A DNA stretch of 64,000 nucleotides from an uncultured Clostridia bacterium. Lineage in GTDB: Bacteria > Bacillota > Clostridia > Christensenellales > UBA1242. Positions 43,579 to 51,651 of this stretch are shown one piece after another. Position numbers and translations under genes: made by a program. The stretch spans positions 310,001 through 374,000 of the forward strand of contig CAKVHE010000001.1 in assembly GCA_934747885.1 (NCBI GenBank). Direction: 5' to 3'. The notes under the pieces are model-generated. The model was not told the origin of the DNA, made no database searches, and saw only the letters and a list, made by a program, of their open reading frames with translations. The stretch's first letter is position 1. Every line of letters begins with the position of its first letter.

Positions 43579-44070
43579 TTACGCTTCTTGTTTTTTTGCT
43601 ACCTCACTAAGTACAACAGCGAGCGAGCGGATAGGGCTTTGAAGTAAACCCAAGAACTGTGCAATAAGTACTTCTTTTGATGGAATACTTGCAATTTGCT
43701 TTACTTTTTGGTAGTCGCATACCTTGCCTTCAATAAAGCCAACTTTTGCCTTCATAACTTTGTATTCTTTTTCGCCATCGAATACGATTTTTGCAGGCGC
43801 AACAACATCATTTTGACTTGTTGCAAGTGCGGTTGTACCGTCATAAACTTCACTGTCAAACTTTATGCCAAGTTTGTCAAAAGCGAGTTTAAGCAAACGG
43901 TTTTTGTAAACTTTGTATTCGCAACCAGCGTTACGGAATTTGTTACGAAGAGCAGTGTCTTGTTCAACTGTTAAACCTTTGTATTCAACAAGCACAACCG
44001 ATTGTGCGTCTTTTACGCGGTCAACAATTTCAGCGACGATTTGTTCTTTTAAGTTTTTGTTTGCTGACAT
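43579..44070 (-). CDS. rplJ: 50S ribosomal protein L10
   Basis: 163 residues from ATG 44070 (AAGGAGGG upstream); an upstream Met would add 16 residues reaching into the leader and lacks a ribosome-binding site. VVLVEYKGLTVEQDTALR and YKVYKNRLLKLA are L10 hallmarks. L10 anchors L7/L12 dimers on the ribosome and represses its own operon by binding the leader RNA. Confidence 0.96.
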   Translation of the reverse strand: MSANKNLKEQIVAEIVDRVKDAQSVVLVEYKGLTVEQDTALRNKFRNAGCEYKVYKNRLLKLAFDKLGIKFDSEVYDGTTALATSQNDVVAPAKIVFDGEKEYKVMKAKVGFIEGKVCDYQKVKQIASIPSKEVLIAQFLGLLQSPIRSLAVVLSEVAKKQEA

Positions 44071-44224
44071 CTTTCCCTCCTTACCAATATAAAAAAATAA
44101 ATCTTTCAACTTGCGCACTGCAAATTGAAAGATTTAATAAACTCAAAATCTTCGTTTGCCTAAGCAAGATTTACGGGCAAAAGCCCACTTGCCGTCTTTG
44201 GCGCAAAATAAACTATTTACTTTT
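44071..44224 (-). ncRNA. L10 leader RNA with attenuator
   Basis: The region between promoter and rplJ contains a stem-rich segment (ACGGCAAGTGGGCTTTTGCC and TTGCTTAGGCAA on the minus strand) as in L10-binding leaders. Downstream, at 44091-44135, an 11-bp stem AAATCTTTCAA/TTGAAAGATTT is followed by seven T residues, an intrinsic terminator upstream of the ribosome-binding site. The likely control is transcription attenuation by L10, inferred from the known leader family. Confidence 0.7.
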
Positions 44225-44230
44225 TTGCCA

Positions 44231-44259
44231 AGTATACAACACAAACCAAGTTTTGTCAA
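44231..44259 (-). promoter_or_regulatory. Promoter of rplJ-rplL
   Basis: TTGACA (44254-44259), 17-base spacer, TATACT (44231-44236). Confidence 0.8.
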
Positions 44260-44275
44260 GAGTTTTTACAAGATT

Positions 44276-44512
44276 TTATTCATTACTGCTTTCATAATCA
44301 TTGATTATATCATGAATAGCGTTTTCTTTTTCAGAGGTATCCCCTGCCCTAACCAGTCTGGTTGCTGCTTTTAACTTTCCATCTCTCGAAAGCACAAACG
44401 TTTCACCATTAACGCGCACAAATCTACTGCTAGAAGTCGCGTTGCGGGCTTCACGATATTCAGTTTCCCAAACCTCAGGTTCATAATCTCTGCGATCAAA
44501 TTTTCTTCCCAT
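44276..44512 (-). CDS. Small charged protein downstream of ppdK
   Basis: From ATG 44512 this is a 78-residue protein beginning MGRKFDRRDYEPEVWETEY and ending in a Glu/Asp-rich tail. No family was recognised. GGAG lies 12 bases before this ATG; an alternative start at 44530 adds six residues and would sit six bases after the ppdK stop. Cotranscription with ppdK is likely. Charge and size suggest a soluble accessory protein. Confidence 0.6.
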   Translation of the reverse strand: MGRKFDRRDYEPEVWETEYREARNATSSSRFVRVNGETFVLSRDGKLKAATRLVRAGDTSEKENAIHDIINDYESSNE

Positions 44513-44536
44513 AATAAACAAAATCTCCATTTTTAA

Positions 44537-47170
44537 TTATTTATTTTTAATAGCTGCTTGAGCGGCTGCAAGTCTTGCAATAGGCACTCTAAATGGCGAG
44601 CAAGATACATAAGTTAAACCAATTTTATGGCAGAACTCAATTGAAGATGGATCGCCACCGTGTTCACCACAAATACCGAGTTTGATGTCTGGGCGAGTTT
44701 CGCGGCCAAGTTTTACTGCCATTTGCATTAGTTTGCCAACACCTTTTTGGTCAAGTTTTGCGAATGGATCAAATTCGTAAATTTTCTTTTCGTAGTACGA
44801 ACCCAAAAATTTGCCAGCGTCGTCACGGCTAAAGCCAAAGGTCATTTGAGTAAGGTCATTTGTACCAAATGAGAAGTATTCAGCTTCTTTTGCAATTTCG
44901 TCTGCCAAAACTGCTGCACGTGGAATTTCGATCATGGTACCAACTTTGTAGTGCATATCTGCTTTTGCTTCTTTAATGAGAGCGTCCGCAGTGTCGGTAA
45001 CAATCTTTTTAACATAAGCCAATTCTTTTTCTTCGCCAACTAGTGGGATCATAATTTCAGGAACAATCTTCCAATCTTTATGTTTTTTAGAAACGTTGAT
45101 AGCTGCTTTAATTACCGCTCTGGTTTGCATTTCTGCAATTTCTGGGTAAGTAACAGCCAAACGGCAACCACGATGACCCATCATTGGGTTAAATTCGTGC
45201 AAGCCTTCAACAATTTGTTTAACTTCTTCAACGGTTTTGCCTTGAGTTTTTGCAACTAGAGCAATTTCTTCGTCGGTTGTTGGAGCAAATTCATGTAGAG
45301 GTGGGTCAATGAAACGAATGTTAACAGGTTTACCTTGCAAAGCTTCGTAAAGTTTTTCAAAGTCGCCTTGTTGCATTGGTTCTAGTTTTGCAAGAGCTGC
45401 TTCACGTTGCTCTTTGGTGTCTGAGCAGATCATTTCGCGAATTGCGCTAATACGGTCTGGTTCAAAGAACATGTGTTCGGTACGGCATAGACCAATACCT
45501 TCTGCGCCAAAATCAAAAGCTTGTTTTGCATCTTTTGGAGTGTCGGCGTTGGTTCTTACTTGCAATTTTTTGTATTTGTTTGCCCATTCCATAATTCTGC
45601 CAAAGTCACCATCATTGGTGTTTGCAGGAACGGTTTTGATGGCTTCGCCATAAATGTTACCGGTTGAACCATCAAGCGAGATTACGTCGCCTTCTTTGTA
45701 GATTCTGCCGTTTAGAGTAAAGCGTTTGTTGGCTTCATCCATTTTAATTTCGCCACAACCAGAAACACAGCAAGTACCCATACCACGAGCAACAACGGCT
45801 GCGTGAGAGGTCATACCGCCACGAACGGTCAAAACGCCTTGTGCATAATGCATACCTTCAATATCTTCAGGAGATGTTTCTAGGCGAACAAGCACAACTT
45901 TTTCTTTCTTTTTGCCTTTTTCTACTGCGTCTTCTGCGGTAAATACAATCGAACCGCAAGCTGCGCCAGGAGAAGCTGCAAGTGCTTTTGCAACCGGAAC
46001 TGCTTTTTTAAGAGCTTCGGCGTCAAATTGTGGGTGCAATAATGCATCCAAAGATTTTGGATCAATTTGCATCAAAGCTTGTTCTTCAGTGATCATTTTT
46101 TCGTCAACTAGGTCGCAAGCAATTTTTAATGCAGCGCGTGCAGTACGTTTACCATTACGGGTTTGAAGCATATAAAGCTTTTTGTCTTCGATGGTAAATT
46201 CCATATCTTGCATATCACGATAGTGATCTTCAAGAGTTTTGCAAATTTCTTGAAATTGCTTATAAACTTCTGGCATAATTTCTGCCATTTTGTCAATAGG
46301 CATTGGGGTTCTAACGCCGGCAACGACGTCTTCACCTTGGGCGTTCATCAAAAATTCACCCATAAGTTTCTTTTCACCAGTTGCAGGGTTACGAGTAAAT
46401 GCAACACCGGTACCACTGGTTTCACCCATATTACCAAAAGCCATCATTTGCACGTTAACGGCAGTACCCCAGCTGTATGGGATGTCGTTTTGCATACGAT
46501 AGTAGTTGGCGCGTGGGTTGTCCCAAGAACGGAATACGGCTTTGATTGCGCCAAATAGTTGTTCTTTTGGATCGGTTGGGAATTCTTCCCCAATTTTTGC
46601 TTTGTATTCAGCTTTAAATTCGCGAGCGAGTTCAGCCAAATCTTCAGCAGTTAGTTCGATATCTTGAGTAACGCCTTTGCGTTCTTTCATTTCGTCGATA
46701 AGTTGTTCAAAGTATTTTTTACCTACTTCCATAACAACGTCTGAGTACATTTGAATAAAACGGCGATAGCAGTCCCAAGCCCAACGTGGGTTGCCCGATT
46801 TTTTTGCGATAACATCTACAACTTCTTCGTTTAAACCAAGGTTAAGGATGGTGTCCATCATACCAGGCATAGATGCTCTAGCACCCGAACGAACCGAAAC
46901 TAGTAGAGGGTTTTCTTTGTCACCGAATTTTTTCCCGGTGATTTTTTCCATCTTTTCGATGTACTCCATTATTTCTTTTTTAATAGAGTCGTTAATTTGT
47001 CTTCCATCTTCATAGTATTGAGTGCAGGCTTCGGTAGTGATAGTAAAACCTTGAGGCACTGGCAAACCAATTTTTGTCATTTCGGCAAGATTGGCACCTT
47101 TACCACCAAGGAGTTCACGCATTGAAGCGTTGCCTTCGCTAAAAAGATAGACATACTTCTTTTTTGCCAT
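44537..47170 (-). CDS. ppdK: Pyruvate, phosphate dikinase
   Basis: 877 residues from ATG 47170 (AAAAGGAGATAAAT upstream). It interconverts pyruvate, ATP and phosphate with PEP, AMP and pyrophosphate; in fermenting Clostridia it usually serves PPi-linked glycolysis. The ATP-grasp region starts GGKGANLAEMTKIGLPVP, the phospho-His motif is GGMTSHAAVVARGMG, and the PEP domain ends GICGEHGGDPSSIEF with LTYVSCSPFRVPIAR. Full length. Confidence 0.97.
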   Translation of the reverse strand: MAKKKYVYLFSEGNASMRELLGGKGANLAEMTKIGLPVPQGFTITTEACTQYYEDGRQINDSIKKEIMEYIEKMEKITGKKFGDKENPLLVSVRSGARASMPGMMDTILNLGLNEEVVDVIAKKSGNPRWAWDCYRRFIQMYSDVVMEVGKKYFEQLIDEMKERKGVTQDIELTAEDLAELAREFKAEYKAKIGEEFPTDPKEQLFGAIKAVFRSWDNPRANYYRMQNDIPYSWGTAVNVQMMAFGNMGETSGTGVAFTRNPATGEKKLMGEFLMNAQGEDVVAGVRTPMPIDKMAEIMPEVYKQFQEICKTLEDHYRDMQDMEFTIEDKKLYMLQTRNGKRTARAALKIACDLVDEKMITEEQALMQIDPKSLDALLHPQFDAEALKKAVPVAKALAASPGAACGSIVFTAEDAVEKGKKKEKVVLVRLETSPEDIEGMHYAQGVLTVRGGMTSHAAVVARGMGTCCVSGCGEIKMDEANKRFTLNGRIYKEGDVISLDGSTGNIYGEAIKTVPANTNDGDFGRIMEWANKYKKLQVRTNADTPKDAKQAFDFGAEGIGLCRTEHMFFEPDRISAIREMICSDTKEQREAALAKLEPMQQGDFEKLYEALQGKPVNIRFIDPPLHEFAPTTDEEIALVAKTQGKTVEEVKQIVEGLHEFNPMMGHRGCRLAVTYPEIAEMQTRAVIKAAINVSKKHKDWKIVPEIMIPLVGEEKELAYVKKIVTDTADALIKEAKADMHYKVGTMIEIPRAAVLADEIAKEAEYFSFGTNDLTQMTFGFSRDDAGKFLGSYYEKKIYEFDPFAKLDQKGVGKLMQMAVKLGRETRPDIKLGICGEHGGDPSSIEFCHKIGLTYVSCSPFRVPIARLAAAQAAIKNK

Positions 47171-47202
47171 ATTTATCTCCTTTTTTTTAGTTAGCAATGC
47201 AT

Positions 47203-47232
47203 ATTATAACACATATTTCGCGCAGTTGACAA
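47203..47232 (-). promoter_or_regulatory. Promoter of ppdK
   Basis: TTGTCA (47227-47232), 18-base spacer, TATAAT (47203-47208). Confidence 0.7.
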
Positions 47233-47276
47233 TACAATTTTAAATTATTTCTACATATTTCTTAAATAGCCAAAAC

Positions 47277-47307
47277 AAAAAGCCACCAAACTTTTAGTGA
47301 CTTTTTG
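47277..47307 (-). terminator. Terminator after the exported-protein remnant
   Basis: On the minus strand AAAGTCAC pairs with GTGGCTTT (one G-U pair) and is followed by a T run. Confidence 0.6.
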
Positions 47308-47329
47308 AAAATAAATTATTAAGTTTTGT

Positions 47330-47425
47330 CTAACTTTTCACCCCGACAATTGTTATGGTAACTTCGCCGGTTACGTTGATTATTCTTAGTTCACCAGTTG
47401 CTTTGTTCCAACTTGCTTTTTGAAA
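47330..47425 (-). pseudogene. C-terminal remnant of an exported surface protein
   Basis: A 31-codon frame reads ASWNKATGELRIINVTGEVT and ends VGVKS-stop. This is the style of C-terminal bacterial surface repeats (WN..TG.L.I.N.TG.VTI). A stop lies directly upstream and no start is present, so only the end of a gene survives. A terminator follows it. It lies just downstream of the DUF6273-like gene, which suggests loss or replacement of a neighbouring family member. The rest of 47233-47550 shows no gene. Confidence 0.4.
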
Positions 47426-47504
47426 TTATTTGTTTTTGTTTTTTCATTCGCACTCAACTAAAATATAATTTAGTTTGCAACTATATAAAAATTATATTAC
47501 AAAA

Positions 47505-47531
47505 AACAAAAAACTCAAAACAAATTTTGAG
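47505..47531 (-). terminator. Terminator of the DUF6273-like exported-protein gene
   Basis: Stem CTCAAAA/TTTTGAG with a four-base loop and a T run on the minus strand, about 20 bases past the stop. Confidence 0.75.
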
Positions 47532-47553
47532 CTTTTTGACAAATTTTATAAAA

Positions 47554-49170
47554 TTATAAACTAATAACCATTGCCGGACGAACACCACGATAACCATAAT
47601 AAACTCCATCAACAACATCGGTAGGTCCACCACTTGAAACAGTGCAAAGGCAATCCGACCTACCAATTGATCTCAGCATCCATCTGCCCGCACCTACATC
47701 ATAGTTATTCACCATGGCAAAGTCAGTGTATGAAGCGCCACAACTGGTTGAGCTTAGATATAAATTGGTTCCAACGTAAGTACTCGTAACCTCGTAATAA
47801 CTCAAAAGCCATACATTGTCCGAACTTGTTCCGGTACTACTGGTTGCCGTATAGTCGTCTTTGGTTTTATGAACTTCTGCATTGTTGTATCTAGTTGTGT
47901 TTGTGACAATTTTCGTTTTGTCGTCTGAACTAAACGCGCTATTATAAAATTGATCATTTAACCAATTACGCATGTTAGTATTAGCCCACAATCTATCATT
48001 TGCATTTCTACCACTAGCAAAACTTACATTTGCTGTTAAAATTTCTTCGCTAATAACTCGCAAATTGGTGGTAGAGCCAGTATAATCTTTTCTTGTTGTT
48101 GAATATTCTTCCAAAAGGAACCATTTGATAGGTTCAACCTTCAACCAATAACTGTTACCGTTGGCAGCCGTTCCTCCATCTGCAAATCGGTTGTATGGGT
48201 CTCTTGAAGAATATAGCGTTGCACTCTCAACTTTAACATATTTATTGTCGCCATACTTATATTCATCATAGCTATATTGTTTTATATCGGCAGCACCACC
48301 AACCACAAAGGTTCTTCCCGTCTTTGCGCTTGCTGAAAGCGAATCTAGCGCTGATTTGATTGTGTTATCTTTTACTCGGCTTTGAGGATATTCACCAAGT
48401 TCGGTGTAGTAATAATAATTTCCACCAATAGTACCATCAGTTACTTTTATTGGGCCTTGGTTTAATTCTGGCGTGGTTTCAACCACAAACTTTAGCGTAA
48501 ATTCCCAGTCAATGCTAGAAACATCTACTGTTCCGGTCAAGTCCGCAACGAGTTCGGCTTTTATAAAAATATTTTCGCCCGCATTTACCGAAACCACATC
48601 ACCATTTTGCATTGGATAACCGGTTGCAAAGTTTGGCAAAACGGCATCACTAGTTTTTTTGTAGGCATAGTTTACACTAAGTCCAGTTGCCGGCACACTC
48701 GCTGTTGGTGTGCTTAGTTGAATTTTGGTGCCAATGATGTCCGAGCCGGTGCTTGGAATGGTGTAATAAAAATAGTAAGTTATGCGTGCAGCGGTTTCGC
48801 CGTTTTCCACTTTTTCGGCAATTGCGCTATCACTAGAAAAATCTACCGATTCTTGAATGGAATTTTGCGCGGCAGCAATTACGTTATTGCCATCACCATC
48901 TTGATCCAAAGGGTCATAAATTAGCATCCAGTCGGTACCCGAACCGCTGGTGCTTAAAACCTTAGAAACGCTTCGGTCGGCGGCGCTTGCAACGTCCCCC
49001 ACTCGCGTGGCATACAGTGAGCCTTCTACCGTATCAAACTGCAAATTAAGTTGGTTCCCCACCGCAACTTTAAATTGGGTCAAACTTGCCATAACGCCAA
49101 CCGCCACCAGCGACATAGCGCATACCATAGAAATAATTATCCCAATAAGTTTAGCTTTGTTTCTCTTCAT
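47554..49170 (-). CDS. Exported modular protein with C-terminal DUF6273-like domain
   Basis: 538 residues. Hydrophobic signal at 8-29 (SMVCAMSLVAVGVMASLTQF), then the shared N-terminal module (VGNQLNLQFDTVEGS; NAGENIFIKAELVADLTGT) clearly homologous to the proteins at 15716 and 17778. From about residue 250 a different domain follows: YTELGEYPQSRVKDN, YWLKVEPIKWFLLEE, MRNWLNDQFYNSAFS, VWLLSYYE, RWMLRSIGRSDCLCTV and the end GVRPAMVISL, which is the DUF6273 pattern of secreted gut-Firmicutes proteins. AAGGAAA precedes the ATG. Confidence 0.82.
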   Translation of the reverse strand: MKRNKAKLIGIIISMVCAMSLVAVGVMASLTQFKVAVGNQLNLQFDTVEGSLYATRVGDVASAADRSVSKVLSTSGSGTDWMLIYDPLDQDGDGNNVIAAAQNSIQESVDFSSDSAIAEKVENGETAARITYYFYYTIPSTGSDIIGTKIQLSTPTASVPATGLSVNYAYKKTSDAVLPNFATGYPMQNGDVVSVNAGENIFIKAELVADLTGTVDVSSIDWEFTLKFVVETTPELNQGPIKVTDGTIGGNYYYYTELGEYPQSRVKDNTIKSALDSLSASAKTGRTFVVGGAADIKQYSYDEYKYGDNKYVKVESATLYSSRDPYNRFADGGTAANGNSYWLKVEPIKWFLLEEYSTTRKDYTGSTTNLRVISEEILTANVSFASGRNANDRLWANTNMRNWLNDQFYNSAFSSDDKTKIVTNTTRYNNAEVHKTKDDYTATSSTGTSSDNVWLLSYYEVTSTYVGTNLYLSSTSCGASYTDFAMVNNYDVGAGRWMLRSIGRSDCLCTVSSGGPTDVVDGVYYGYRGVRPAMVISL

Positions 49171-49232
49171 TTTTTTTCCTTAAATTATCCTAATATTTTT
49201 ATCTTGCAAAAATAGTTTTTTCTTATACAAAA

Positions 49233-49260
49233 ATATTATCACAAAAAATAAAAATCTCAA
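49233..49260 (-). promoter_or_regulatory. Promoter of the DUF6273-like exported-protein gene
   Basis: TTGAGA (49255-49260), 16-base spacer with TGTG before the -10, TAATAT (49233-49238). It overlaps the recO terminator stem. Confidence 0.5.
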
Positions 49261-49283
49261 AACAGATTTAGCCTGCTTTGAAA
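49255..49283 (-). terminator. Terminator of recO operon
   Basis: On the minus strand TTTCAAAGCAG pairs with CTGTTTTGAGA (G-U pairs allowed), followed by TTTTTATTTTTT. Confidence 0.6.
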
Positions 49284-49288
49284 TTTTT

Positions 49289-49996
49289 TTACAACTTTTT
49301 TGCCACGCCAAGTTCCATATCGGTAGTGCGTTCAAAAAAGAATATTAACAAATTTAACAAGTTTTTACCAGCCGATGTTTGAAAGTTTGCTTCATCAAAG
49401 GGATTTGTTAGTTCTAGCACAACCGGTTTTTCTTTTTCCGTAAACTTGTAGCCCTCGGTGGGTGCGCGATTGGTAATTTGTCCGGCATTAAAATCGAAAT
49501 ATACCGCACCCGTGGCGTCCAAATTTTCTTGCACCCTAATGCCATATCCCACCACGGCAAAAAGGTCATACAAAAATTTGCAAAGCACAAAGCGCGGGTT
49601 TACGTTTTCGCCATAGGAGAGCACATTTAGCGTTTTTAGTGCCAGCAAAAATAGTCTGGTGCTTTTTAGGTTTTCACGCGATACTGCCTTTAAGGCTTCT
49701 AGCACCGCCATTCCGGCGTAATAGATATTTAGGTCAGTAGATAGATTTCCAAAATTTTCGATAAAATTGCAATTGGTAACCACGCTTCCACCAGCCTTTA
49801 CGGCAAGCAGATATTCGCCCACGCAAAAAGGAAAAGACGCAAACGCCAATTTTGCTCTTGGCTTTTTTACTCCCTTAATTTTTGCGCGAATAAGCCCGCG
49901 GTTTTCGGTAAGCAGATACAGAATTCGGTCGGCTTCCCCACTATCCTCGGTTTTTATTACAATTGCTTTTTCTTTTAGTTCTCTAACTTCTGCCAT
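49289..49996 (-). CDS. recO: DNA repair protein RecO
   Basis: 235 residues. The OB-fold start AIVIKTEDSGEADRILYLLT and GGSVVTNCNFIENF are RecO-like; RecO mediates RecA loading in the RecFOR path. The four zinc-binding cysteines common in RecO (after the GYxP motif) are absent here. The ATG overlaps the yqzL stop as TAATG, preserving era-yqzL-recO order. Confidence 0.92.
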   Translation of the reverse strand: MAEVRELKEKAIVIKTEDSGEADRILYLLTENRGLIRAKIKGVKKPRAKLAFASFPFCVGEYLLAVKAGGSVVTNCNFIENFGNLSTDLNIYYAGMAVLEALKAVSRENLKSTRLFLLALKTLNVLSYGENVNPRFVLCKFLYDLFAVVGYGIRVQENLDATGAVYFDFNAGQITNRAPTEGYKFTEKEKPVVLELTNPFDEANFQTSAGKNLLNLLIFFFERTTDMELGVAKKL

Positions 49997-50154
49997 TAGT
50001 TATCTTTTTTTAGTTCGTCCTTTATTGCCGAATATAGTCGGTAATAATTTATATCTCCCGTTTTTTTAAAAAGTTGCCAAGACAAATCTTTTGCATTCAT
50101 TTCTTTGGCTGTTTCTGCCTTGTTTTTTGTTTTTTTATTGATGTTTTGTTTCAT
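49996..50154 (-). CDS. yqzL: YqzL-like protein
   Basis: A 52-residue frame. The core SWQLFKKTGDINYYRLY matches the YqzL family, small conserved proteins of unknown function found between era and recO in Firmicutes. The first 20 residues are a Lys/Asn-rich extension longer than in Bacillus. GTGAGG precedes the ATG, and its stop overlaps the recO start. Confidence 0.8.
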   Translation of the reverse strand: MKQNINKKTKNKAETAKEMNAKDLSWQLFKKTGDINYYRLYSAIKDELKKDN

Positions 50155-50233
50155 AGTTTGTTGCCTCACTTATAATTTAAGTTTGACCCCAAACCAACGA
50201 CATTACTCACTTTTTTAAAAAATATTTTGTTTT

Positions 50234-51133
50234 TTATATGTCTTTTTTGTCGTATCCAAATTCTCTAAGCGACAAATTGTTGTCTTGCCAGCCCGCACGC
50301 ACCTTTACAAACAATTGCAAGTTTACGCGCTTACCAAGCATTTTTTCAATGTCTTCACGACTTTGAATGCCAATTTTTTTAAGCATTTCGCCGTTTTTAC
50401 CAATAATAATTTGCTTATGATTATCTTTGGCGGTAACAATTTCGGCATTTATCAGCACTAGGCGCTTGCCTTCCTTAAACTCCACCACCTCAATTGCTAA
50501 GCCATGTGGAATTTCTTCACGCAAATTAAGTAGCGCCTTTTCGCGAATAATTTCTGCCGCCAAAAAACGCTCGGTGCGGTCGGTTACTTGGTCACGGTCA
50601 AACAAAGGTTCCCCTTCTGGCAAATACTTGCACAAAACTTTTTCTAGTTCGTCAACATTTTTGCCGGTAAGTGCCGAAACCGAAACAAACTCTTTAACAT
50701 ACTTTAATTCGTTTAGTTTGGCAAGCATTGGATAGGCCTTTTCGTAGGCTGATTGGTCACATTTGTTCAAAACCACCACAATTGGCGCTTTTATATGTTT
50801 GTAACTATCTAGCAGTTGCAAATCTTTTTCGGTAATTTTGCTAACATCCAAAGTTACCACCAAAGCGTCAATGCCGTCCATTGCGCTTTCAATGCTCTTT
50901 TTCATAAATTCGTCAAGTTTGCTTTTTGGCTTTATGGCACCAGGGGTATCTAGATACACAATTTGATAATTATCAGTAGTTTTTATGCCCATAATTTTGT
51001 TGCGCGTAGTTTGCGCTTTGGGGCCAGTTATGGAAATTTTTTGCCCAATTAGGCTATTTAGCAAGGTGCTTTTGCCCACATTTGGTTTGCCTACAATTGC
51101 AACAAAACCGCTTTTAAATTTTTTATCTTCCAC
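50234..51133 (-). CDS. era: GTPase Era
   Basis: 299 residues. G1 GKPNVGKSTL, G3 DTPG, G4 NKCD and the C-terminal KH domain (IIIGKNGEMLKKIGIQSR) are complete. Era matures the 30S subunit by binding the 16S rRNA 3' end. It starts with GTG, ten bases after AAGGAG, three bases past the ybeY stop. Confidence 0.96.
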   Translation of the reverse strand: MEDKKFKSGFVAIVGKPNVGKSTLLNSLIGQKISITGPKAQTTRNKIMGIKTTDNYQIVYLDTPGAIKPKSKLDEFMKKSIESAMDGIDALVVTLDVSKITEKDLQLLDSYKHIKAPIVVVLNKCDQSAYEKAYPMLAKLNELKYVKEFVSVSALTGKNVDELEKVLCKYLPEGEPLFDRDQVTDRTERFLAAEIIREKALLNLREEIPHGLAIEVVEFKEGKRLVLINAEIVTAKDNHKQIIIGKNGEMLKKIGIQSREDIEKMLGKRVNLQLFVKVRAGWQDNNLSLREFGYDKKDI

Positions 51134-51136
51134 TCT

Positions 51137-51634
51137 TTAGTTCTCCTTGATATTATTTTTTTCTAGCACTGCCAATTCTAGGGCGTGCATAACATTATAT
51201 TCTTCGTCCGCTATATGGTCATAGCCCAGCAAATGCAACAAACTATGTAGCGCCAGTCTTGCAATTTCTACCGACAGCGAATGCTTTAAGTTTTTGGCTT
51301 GCACTTTTGCCACTTCGGTGCATATCAAAATGTCACCAAGCATTATGTTGCCGGTTTGTGGGTTTACCGCACTTTGCTCTTTGGCTTTTTTGGCGGTAAC
51401 TTTTTCGCCCGCCACCAAACTCATAGACGGAAAAGATAGCACATCAGTTGCCTTATCCACCTTTCTAAATTCTGCATTAAGCGCCCTAATTTCGCCTGCT
51501 GATACAAGCGCAAAATTTACTTCCATTTTGGCAGTTTGTTTGGTAAGTTTTAGCGCGTCATCTAGCATTTTTGCCATCAAATTTTTGGCAAGCGATGGAA
51601 CCTTTTGTTCCCCACCATAAATAATTTCAATCAT
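51137..51634 (-). CDS. ybeY: Endoribonuclease YbeY
   Basis: 165 residues. The zinc-binding motif LHSLLHLLGYDH (H-x3-H-x5-H) is intact, and LNAEFRKVDKATDVLSFP is the conserved upstream segment. YbeY acts in 16S rRNA processing and RNA quality control. phoH, often next to ybeY, is absent here. Confidence 0.96.
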   Translation of the reverse strand: MIEIIYGGEQKVPSLAKNLMAKMLDDALKLTKQTAKMEVNFALVSAGEIRALNAEFRKVDKATDVLSFPSMSLVAGEKVTAKKAKEQSAVNPQTGNIMLGDILICTEVAKVQAKNLKHSLSVEIARLALHSLLHLLGYDHIADEEYNVMHALELAVLEKNNIKEN

Positions 51635-51651
51635 TTGTCTTTTCCTTTATT

